64,000 nt of DNA. It comes from an uncultured Clostridia bacterium. Its GTDB lineage: Bacteria > Bacillota > Clostridia > Oscillospirales > UBA644. Position numbers and translations under genes: made by a program. Each line of letters starts with the position of its first letter. Within the stretch, counting starts at the first letter, position 1. The stretch covers positions 1 through 64,000 of the forward strand of contig CAOJUB010000010.1 in assembly GCA_948443805.1 (NCBI GenBank). Direction: 5' to 3'. Positions 58,158 through 64,000 of the stretch are shown in pieces. The notes under the pieces were generated by a model. The model had not been told where the DNA came from and ran no database searches. It was given only the letters and a program-made list of their open reading frames with translations.

Positions 58158-59573
58158 GTGTACAATCCGAAATCAATGAAAGCGGAAGAATTTATCAGCC
58201 ATGAGGAAATTCTTGATACGCTGGCATTTGCGGAGGAAAATAAAAATAATCTTATTCTCATTGACGAGATTTTGGAAAAAGCTCGGCAGAAAAAAGGGCT
58301 GACGCACCGGGAGGCTTCGGTTCTTCTCGCGTGTGAAAATCCGGAAAAAAACAGCGCGATGTTTGAACTCGCCGAGCAGATCAAAAAAGATTTTTACGGA
58401 AACCGGATTGTGATTTTCGCACCGCTGTATCTTTCAAACTATTGTGTCAACGGCTGTCTGTACTGCCCGTATCATTTGAAAAATACCCATATTGCCCGTA
58501 AGAAACTGACGCAGGAAGAAGTGAAAAATGAGGTTATTGCGCTGCAGGACATGGGGCATAAGCGGTTGGCGATCGAGGCGGGCGAAGACCCGGTCAATAA
58601 CCCGATCGAATATATTCTGGAGTGTATCAACACCATCTATTCCATCAAACATAAAAACGGAGCGATTCGCCGGGTAAATGTGAATATTGCCGCGACGACG
58701 GTGGAAAATTACCGGAAACTGAAAGAGGCCGGAATCGGAACCTATATCCTGTTCCAGGAAACGTATCATAAAGAAAGCTATGAGACGCTGCACCCAACCG
58801 GGCCGAAGCACAATTACACCTATCATACCGAGGCGATGGACCGTGCCATGCAGGGCGGGATTGATGATGTGGGGCTTGGCGTTCTGTTCGGGCTGGAGCT
58901 GTATAAATATGAGTTTGCAGGGCTTCTTATGCACGCCGAGCACCTGGAAGCTGTACACGGCGTGGGGCCGCATACGATCAGTGTTCCCCGGATTAAGCGT
59001 GCTGACGATATTGATCCGGACGTCTTTGACAATGGGATCAGCGATGAAATTTTTGCAAAACTTTGCGCTCTGATTCGTATTGCCGTTCCGTATACGGGGA
59101 TGATTATTTCTACCCGGGAAAGTCAGCAGGTTCGTGAAAAGGTGATCCGTCTCGGCGTTTCACAGGTCAGCGGCGCTTCAAGAACCTCCGTGGGCGGATA
59201 TTGCGAAAAAGAGCGCCCGACCGATACCGAACAGTTTGACGTTTCCGACCAGCGGACGTTGGACGAAGTGGTAAAATGGCTGATGGAGATGGGATATATT
59301 CCTTCCTTCTGCACCGCCTGTTATCGGGAGGGGCGGACCGGCGACCGTTTTATGGCTCTTTGCAAGAGCAAACAGATTCAGAACTGCTGCCATCCCAATG
59401 CTTTGATGACGCTGAAGGAATTTTTGACCGATTACGCATCGGAGGAAACAAAGAAGATCGGCGAGGCGTTGATTGCGGCGGAACTGAACAATATTCCGAC
59501 CGATAAGGTTCGGACCCTATGCAGCGATCATCTTGCGAAGATTGAACAGGGAATCCGGGACTTCCGGTTTTGA
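58158..59573 (+). CDS. hydG: [FeFe]-hydrogenase H-cluster radical SAM maturase HydG
   Basis: Cleaves tyrosine to form the CO and CN ligands of the H-cluster. The radical SAM motif is YCVNGCLYCPYH, and the second C-terminal cluster lies in SFCTACYREGRTGDRF...LCKSKQIQNCC. Other family blocks are IEAGEDPVNNPIEYILE and GPHTISVPRIKRADD. The longest frame starts at ATG 58131 without a ribosome site. I prefer GTG 58158, with GAAGGGA ten bases upstream, giving the usual start V/M-YNPKSMKAEEFI (471 residues). HydE, the third maturase, is not in this window. Confidence 0.95.
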   Translation: MYNPKSMKAEEFISHEEILDTLAFAEENKNNLILIDEILEKARQKKGLTHREASVLLACENPEKNSAMFELAEQIKKDFYGNRIVIFAPLYLSNYCVNGCLYCPYHLKNTHIARKKLTQEEVKNEVIALQDMGHKRLAIEAGEDPVNNPIEYILECINTIYSIKHKNGAIRRVNVNIAATTVENYRKLKEAGIGTYILFQETYHKESYETLHPTGPKHNYTYHTEAMDRAMQGGIDDVGLGVLFGLELYKYEFAGLLMHAEHLEAVHGVGPHTISVPRIKRADDIDPDVFDNGISDEIFAKLCALIRIAVPYTGMIISTRESQQVREKVIRLGVSQVSGASRTSVGGYCEKERPTDTEQFDVSDQRTLDEVVKWLMEMGYIPSFCTACYREGRTGDRFMALCKSKQIQNCCHPNALMTLKEFLTDYASEETKKIGEALIAAELNNIPTDKVRTLCSDHLAKIEQGIRDFRF

Positions 59574-59598
59574 CCGGTCAGAAAAGAAAGGAAGAACG

Positions 59599-60795
59599 AT
59601 GGGATTGAATGGAACGCCTTCGGCCGAACGGCTTCATATCGGTTTTTTCGGACGGCGCAATGCTGGAAAATCAAGCCTTGTCAATGCGGTAACCGGGCAG
59701 GAGCTTTCGGTGGTCTCCGATGTCCGGGGAACGACGACCGATCCGGTTTACAAATCGATGGAACTGCTGCCGATGGGACCGGTGTTGATCATTGATACGC
59801 CGGGCTTTGACGATGAGGGCTCGCTTGGGGAACTTCGCGTGAAAAAAACCCGGCAGATTCTTAACCGTGTAGACTGCGCCGTGCTGGTCGTTGACGCATC
59901 GGTTGGAAAAACAGCGGCAGACGAAGAACTGACGGCCTTGTTTCAGGAAAAAGAGATTCCGTTTCTTGTAGCCTATAATAAAGGCGATCTTCTTGCCGGA
60001 CAGAAGAATGCTTTTTCCGATGGACTTTTGGTCAGCGCCGAAACGGGGGCGAATGTCTGGGATCTGAAGGAGCGGATTGCGCAGCTGGTCAAAACCGGGG
60101 AAAACCGGAGTTTGATCCGGGATCTGATATCGGACGGCGATTTGGTCGTTTTGGTTACGCCGATTGATTCAGCCGCGCCGAAAGGGCGGATGATTTTACC
60201 GCAGCAGCAGATGATCCGGGATATTCTCGACGCCGACGCAATGTCTGTTGTTGTGAAGGAGTTCCAGTTTGAAAGCGCGCTGAAGAAATTATCTTCGCCG
60301 CCCGTTATGGTTGTGACCGACAGCCAGATTTTTGAATGGATGGCCAAAGTTACGCCGCCGGAGATTCCGCTGACGTCATTTTCGATCCTGATGGCTCGGT
60401 ATAAGGGGTTTCTTGAAGAAGCCGTGCGGGGCGCTGCGGCAATCGGCCGGCTGAAAGACGGCGACCGGGTTCTGATTGCCGAAGGCTGTACGCATCACCG
60501 GCAGTGCGATGATATCGGCAGTGTGAAAATCCCCCGGTGGTTGCGGGAATTTACCGGAAAGAACCTTGTCTGCGAGAATTCTGCCGGACGGGATTTCCCC
60601 GAGGATCTCGCAGAATATGCACTGGTGATTCATTGTGGCGGCTGTATGCTGAATGAACGGGAACTTCGTTATCGGAAAAAATGCGCGATCGATGGTGGTG
60701 TCCCCTTTACGAATTACGGGATTGCGATTGCTTATATGAAAGGAATCCTAAAACGCAGCCTGTCGCTTTTTCCGGATTTGGAAAAGCTGCTTTAA
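59599..60795 (+). CDS. hydF: [FeFe]-hydrogenase maturation GTPase HydF
   Basis: GTPase scaffold that assembles the 2Fe subcluster and loads it into HydA. The 398 residues have G1 GRRNAGKSSLVNAV, G3 DTPGFDDEG and G4 YNKGDL in the N-terminal domain, a dimerisation domain, and a C-terminal cluster domain with the Fe-S ligands in EGCTHHRQCDD and CGGCMLN (pattern C-x-HH ... C-x2-C). The ATG at 59599 has AAAGGAAG upstream. Last gene of the operon. Confidence 0.95.
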   Translation: MGLNGTPSAERLHIGFFGRRNAGKSSLVNAVTGQELSVVSDVRGTTTDPVYKSMELLPMGPVLIIDTPGFDDEGSLGELRVKKTRQILNRVDCAVLVVDASVGKTAADEELTALFQEKEIPFLVAYNKGDLLAGQKNAFSDGLLVSAETGANVWDLKERIAQLVKTGENRSLIRDLISDGDLVVLVTPIDSAAPKGRMILPQQQMIRDILDADAMSVVVKEFQFESALKKLSSPPVMVVTDSQIFEWMAKVTPPEIPLTSFSILMARYKGFLEEAVRGAAAIGRLKDGDRVLIAEGCTHHRQCDDIGSVKIPRWLREFTGKNLVCENSAGRDFPEDLAEYALVIHCGGCMLNERELRYRKKCAIDGGVPFTNYGIAIAYMKGILKRSLSLFPDLEKLL

Positions 60796-60829
60796 GGTGA
60801 AAAAACAGTAGTTTCTGTTTGAATAATAA

Positions 60830-60863
60830 AAACCCGGCGGAGAATTTTTCTCCGCCGGGTTTG
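60830..60863. terminator. Bidirectional terminator between hydF and the sortase gene
   Basis: AAACCCGGCGGAGAA pairs perfectly with TTCTCCGCCGGGTTT. Confidence 0.93.
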
Positions 60864-60893
60864 TCGAAAATCATAACTTTTTGGGTTTCTTTT

Positions 60894-61973
60894 TTACTGC
60901 TGTCTCGGCTGGGACTTGACCAGAACCGCGTGCATGGCGACGCGGACGTTTTTATCCAGACCCTTACAGGTTGAAAGGGTGATAATCCGGGAATCCGGGG
61001 TGAATTCAAAGGTCTGGAAGACCGAATTGCCGGCGGCGTCCTTGATCGCGTTTTTGCTCTGAACGAGATTGGCAAAGTCGACAAATTCTTCGCCGGAATT
61101 GAAGTTGACCTGAATATAATAGAAATCGGTTCTTGTTTCATACCACGAGAAAACCTGCCATACGGTTTCTTCTGTCGGCGTGGTGATTTTAATGAAGTGG
61201 TTGTAGCCGTTTTCGTACCAGATGGGGTTGTCGTTCAGGTATTTCAGGCCGCCGAACATATTGTCGCTTCTTGCATGACCGTAGAAAACAGAGTTATAGG
61301 AATTGCCGATATCCTGCATATCGTTTTCATAGTCGGCAAAAAGCCAGCCGTTGACATTTTCGTTTTTGTAGAACGTATGGTCAAGGTAATAAGCGTTATC
61401 GGTAGTCTGGACGACCGACATATCGATCGGCAGGCCGGCTACGTCCGTGGGACCGGGGAGATAGAGCCATGCCACCATATCGGAATTGATTTCTTTGTAA
61501 TGCTCAAAGTTGTTGACTTTCAGGTAGCTGATTTCGTCCAGCGAAATTTCGGAAATCGGGGCGTTTTTGCCGGATTCACCGGATTCACCGTCCCTCTTGT
61601 GCTGGTTCGCTTCTGTTTCATCGCCTGCTTCCATGCTGTAGGTTTCGTCTTCTCTTTTGAGCCTGTTGATTTCTTCCTGCTGTTTTTTTTCGTCGACTAC
61701 GCCTTTGATAATCATGGCCACGGCGCCGACAAAGACGAGGGCGCAGACGACGAGGATCACAATGGATACCGGTCCGAATTTTTTATTCTTTTTCTTCGTT
61801 TTTTTTGCAGGCGGCTGGTTATTTGCTGCCTGTGCCTGCCGTCTTCTGGAAACCGGCTGCTGTGGGGCGCTGTTTTCCACTGCGGCCTCTTTTTTTTCTG
61901 CTTCTGCCGGCGTTTTGGTTTCCGGCGCCTTTTCCGTGTTGTTCAGATCGTTTTTGTTTTCATTTTCGTTCAT
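60894..61973 (-). CDS. Class B sortase
   Basis: Transpeptidase that attaches proteins to the cell wall or builds pili. The 359 residues have an unusual N-terminal cytoplasmic region of about 65 residues rich in Glu, Lys, Gln and Ala, one membrane helix (about 68-90), a coiled acidic linker, and the sortase domain. The catalytic residues are His in FYGHARSD (about 232), Cys in LSTCKG (about 334) and Arg in NVRVAMHAVL (about 341). Class B members usually sit next to their substrate or a pilin; here the neighbours are transketolase genes 23 bp upstream, so its target is unknown. Confidence 0.9.
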   Translation of the reverse strand: MNENENKNDLNNTEKAPETKTPAEAEKKEAAVENSAPQQPVSRRRQAQAANNQPPAKKTKKKNKKFGPVSIVILVVCALVFVGAVAMIIKGVVDEKKQQEEINRLKREDETYSMEAGDETEANQHKRDGESGESGKNAPISEISLDEISYLKVNNFEHYKEINSDMVAWLYLPGPTDVAGLPIDMSVVQTTDNAYYLDHTFYKNENVNGWLFADYENDMQDIGNSYNSVFYGHARSDNMFGGLKYLNDNPIWYENGYNHFIKITTPTEETVWQVFSWYETRTDFYYIQVNFNSGEEFVDFANLVQSKNAIKDAAGNSVFQTFEFTPDSRIITLSTCKGLDKNVRVAMHAVLVKSQPRQQ

Positions 61974-61996
61974 CGTCGTTGACCTCCTTGTTCAGG

Positions 61997-62968
61997 TTAA
62001 AGGTTTTCAAACTCGGCTTTCCATTCGGGGTATTTTGCTTCCGCAATCCGGACGGCAACCGATTTTGCGTCAAGCCCGTATTTTTTCAGAATTTCCGCCG
62101 GCGTTCCCGAGGTTCCGAACTGATCGTCGGCTCCAAGCCGGAGAACCTTCGGCGAAGGATATTCCGCCGGCAGGGACGCCAGCGTTTCGCAGACGGCGCT
62201 TCCGAATCCGCCGACCGTGTTGTGATCTTCCAGCGTAACGATAAAACCGGTTTTCGCCGCTTCTTTAACCGCCTCTTCCGACATTGGCTTGATTGACGGA
62301 ACATCAAGAACCTTGACCGATATTCCTTTGGCTTCGTAGATTTCTTTTACGTCCAGCGCCGTTTGATAAAACGGACCGGTATAAAGAATCGTCATATCGT
62401 TTCCTTCGGCTATTTTTACATAAGAACCGGGGGTAAAACGGTATCCTTCCTTGTGAACGACCGGAACGGCAAGCCTTCCGACCCGGATATATACCGGCCC
62501 TTCCGTTTCGCAGGCATAGCGCAGCGCGGCTTTTGTCTGAACCGCGTCGGACGGCGAGATAACCGTCATGCCCGGAATCGCGCGCATCAGCGCCATATCT
62601 TCCAGGCACTGGTGGGTTGCGCCGTCTTCGCCGACGGTCAGCCCTGCGTGGGTCGCCACGATTTTGACATTGGTTCTGGGGTAGGCAATGGAGTTGCGGA
62701 TCTGTTCATAAGCCCTTCCGGCCGCGAACATCGCAAAGGTTGAAGCGAAAACAATATTTCCGCAGGTGGCGAGGCCGGAGGCCACGGACATCATATTTCC
62801 TTCGGCGATACCGCAGTTGATGAACCGTTCCGGGAATTTTTTCTTAAAAACTTCTGTTTTGGTTGATTTTGTCAGATCGGCGTCCAGGACGAAAAGGTTG
62901 TCAAATTCTTCTCCCAGTTCGGCAATTCCCTCGCCGTAAGCGTCTCTGAGGGCTTTCATTTCACTCAC
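61997..62968 (-). CDS. Transketolase, C-terminal subunit
   Basis: The pyrimidine-binding and C-terminal part of a split transketolase, 323 residues, acting with the N-terminal subunit encoded immediately upstream in pentose-phosphate carbon transfer. Features are the Glu-containing NCGIAEGNMMSVASGLA (the thiamine diphosphate N1' contact), THAGLTVGEDGATHQCLED and LEDHNTVGGFGSAV. The stop of the N-terminal gene is followed at once by GTG 62968, with GGGGAGGT eight bases upstream; ATG 62959 is a weaker alternative. Split transketolases are common in Clostridia. Confidence 0.93.
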   Translation of the reverse strand: MSEMKALRDAYGEGIAELGEEFDNLFVLDADLTKSTKTEVFKKKFPERFINCGIAEGNMMSVASGLATCGNIVFASTFAMFAAGRAYEQIRNSIAYPRTNVKIVATHAGLTVGEDGATHQCLEDMALMRAIPGMTVISPSDAVQTKAALRYACETEGPVYIRVGRLAVPVVHKEGYRFTPGSYVKIAEGNDMTILYTGPFYQTALDVKEIYEAKGISVKVLDVPSIKPMSEEAVKEAAKTGFIVTLEDHNTVGGFGSAVCETLASLPAEYPSPKVLRLGADDQFGTSGTPAEILKKYGLDAKSVAVRIAEAKYPEWKAEFENL

Positions 62969-63769
62969 TTACCGTACCTCCCCGATGGCTTGATTGTATT
63001 GTTCTTCACTGGGCGCAGCGCCGTGCCAGGAAGCGATGTCTTCCATAAATGAAACGCCTTTGCCCTTGACGGTTTTTGCCAGAATTGCCGTGGGTTTTCC
63101 TTTGACGGTTTTTGCTTCGGCAAGCGCCGCTTTAATCTGGCCGTAATCATGTCCGTCAATTTGAATCAGGTGCATGCCGAAAGCCAGCAGTTTTTCTTCA
63201 AAGGGCAGGGGCGACATGACGTCGGTGATTTTTCCGTCGATCTGCAGCCCGTTATTGTCGATGAAAAAGCAAAGGTTATCCAGCTTGTAATGCGCGGCGA
63301 ACATCATGGCTTCCCAGACCTGGCCTTCCTGACATTCCCCGTCGCCGAGAACCGAATAAACCCGGTATTCTTTTCCGTTTCGTTTTGCCGAAATCGCCAT
63401 GCCGCAGGCGGTGGAAATCCCCTGGCCGAGCGAACCGGTGGACATGTCGACGCCCGGAATGTGCTTCATATCGGGGTGTCCCTGCAGAATACTGTCTATT
63501 TTTCTCAGATTTTTTAGTTCGTCGGTCGAAAAGAAGCCCTTGAGGGCGAGCGCCGCATAAAGAGCCGGACAAGCGTGGCCTTTTGACAGAACGAAGCGGT
63601 CCCGGTCTTCCATTTTCGGGTTTTTCGGATCGATTTTTAATTCTTCATTGAAAAGAACGGCAAGAATGTCGGTGCAGGAAAGCGAACCTCCCGGATGGCC
63701 GCTTTTAGCCCTGTAAATTCCTTCAAGAATCAGTTTCCGCATTTCTCTTGCAAATTCCTGATTATTCAT
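62969..63769 (-). CDS. Transketolase, N-terminal subunit
   Basis: The thiamine-diphosphate pyrophosphate-binding half of a split transketolase, 266 residues. Diagnostic segments are SGHPGGSLSCTDILAVLF, SKGHACPALYAAL, TGSLGQGISTACGMA and the ThDP motif GDGECQEGQVWEAMMFAAHYKLDNLCFFIDNN (GDG-x~25-NN). I choose ATG 63769 (MNNQEFAREM), which has GGAG six bases upstream, over the in-frame ATG at 63781. It heads the tkt-tkt-sortase operon. Confidence 0.94.
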   Translation of the reverse strand: MNNQEFAREMRKLILEGIYRAKSGHPGGSLSCTDILAVLFNEELKIDPKNPKMEDRDRFVLSKGHACPALYAALALKGFFSTDELKNLRKIDSILQGHPDMKHIPGVDMSTGSLGQGISTACGMAISAKRNGKEYRVYSVLGDGECQEGQVWEAMMFAAHYKLDNLCFFIDNNGLQIDGKITDVMSPLPFEEKLLAFGMHLIQIDGHDYGQIKAALAEAKTVKGKPTAILAKTVKGKGVSFMEDIASWHGAAPSEEQYNQAIGEVR

Positions 63770-63831
63770 AGCAAGCTCCATATCTTCAGTTTTTTCATTT
63801 CCGCGCGGTGAATTACCGCAATTCCGTACTT

Positions 63832-63860
63832 ATTATACACTACGCCGGATGTAAAATCAA
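63832..63860 (-). promoter_or_regulatory. Promoter of the transketolase-sortase operon
   Basis: TTGATT (63860-63855), 17-bp spacer, TATAAT (63837-63832). Confidence 0.8.
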
Positions 63861-63967
63861 GAGAGTTGCCTAAAGTATCTTTCTTTTTTCACAAATTTGT
63901 TCATATTCAGAACCGGATTTTTCTTGTCTTTCCTGTGGCGGGAAGAGGAGGAAATGTTTCGGAATTC

Positions 63968-63996
63968 TTGACAGGCATGTTTTTTTGTGCTATGCT
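63968..63996 (+). promoter_or_regulatory. Promoter facing out of the window
   Basis: TTGACA, 17-bp spacer, TATGCT. It belongs to a gene beyond the right edge. Confidence 0.75.
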
Positions 63997-64000
63997 ATAT

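Overview
The window looks like chromosome of a spore-forming, anaerobic, Gram-positive Clostridia member, most likely Oscillospiraceae/Ruminococcaceae-like. Direct support: an alpha/beta small acid-soluble spore protein; meso-diaminopimelate dehydrogenase; two secreted dockerin proteins (a transglutaminase-like protein and a leucine-rich-repeat protein); [FeFe]-hydrogenase maturases HydG and HydF; rubrerythrin with a PerR/Fur-type regulator; a class B sortase; and near-consensus sigma-A promoters (TTGACA-N17-TATAAT) throughout. The family placement is an inference from this gene set. There is no rRNA, CRISPR array or intact mobile element.

Layout. 1-2.3 kb is decayed accessory DNA: tRNA-Ser, then a dead tyrosine-recombinase remnant at its 3' side, then an orphan T-box leader in front of a hypothetical ORF. 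2.3-9.5 kb holds GrpB-family, ddh, a beta-lactamase-fold hydrolase and a GNAT, the birA-bioY biotin operon with a clear BirA operator, an XRE regulator, a ferredoxin-thioredoxin-reductase-like protein and the spore protein. 9.5-18.7 kb holds a radical SAM protein, a BlaI/M56 sensor pair, a two-gene base-excision-repair operon (Fpg-like plus mutY), a nucleoside hydrolase, a five-tRNA cluster (Val-Asp-Phe-Gly-Cys), a secreted protein with a duplicated Cys/His domain, an RluA-type pseudouridine synthase and a lipoprotein. 18.7-23.9 kb holds the dockerin-transglutaminase protein and a conserved-looking cluster of membrane protein, alpha/beta hydrolase, condensation-like acyltransferase and zinc-ribbon membrane protein around a long palindrome. 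23.9-29.5 kb is a VanG-like glycopeptide-resistance cluster (vanR, vanS, acetyltransferase, D-Ala-D-Ser-type ligase, VanXY-type peptidase, racemase). 29.6-39.8 kb is core metabolism: argS, H+-pyrophosphatase, HtrA, RNase H, geranylgeranyl-reductase-like, TepA, trmL, degV. 39.9-51.5 kb holds CPBP proteases, a GyrI-like protein, an Amt-PII fusion, a frameshifted LRR-dockerin gene, nadE, traX and a phosphopantetheinyl transferase. 51.5-57.5 kb is a redox and peroxide-stress region: CoA-disulfide reductase-rhodanese, Crp/Fnr, thioredoxin, NifX-like, LytTR/DUF3021, Fur/PerR-like, rubrerythrin. 57.6-64 kb holds the hydrogenase-maturation operon behind an apparent attenuator, then sortase B and a split transketolase.

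Regulation is unusually readable. There are operators for BirA, BlaI-like, PerR-like and perhaps Crp/Fnr proteins. Two divergent promoter pairs are buried in long perfect palindromes, and intrinsic terminators sit inside the leaders of amt and of the hyd operon. The most interesting undescribed material is (i) a dispersed hairpin-chain element, three copies, built on an AAGAACAG/CTGTTCTT palindrome and apparently transcribed; (ii) the candidate attenuator or riboswitch before TM1266-hydG-hydF; and (iii) the hydrolase/acyltransferase/zinc-ribbon cluster with its 15-bp-arm palindrome.
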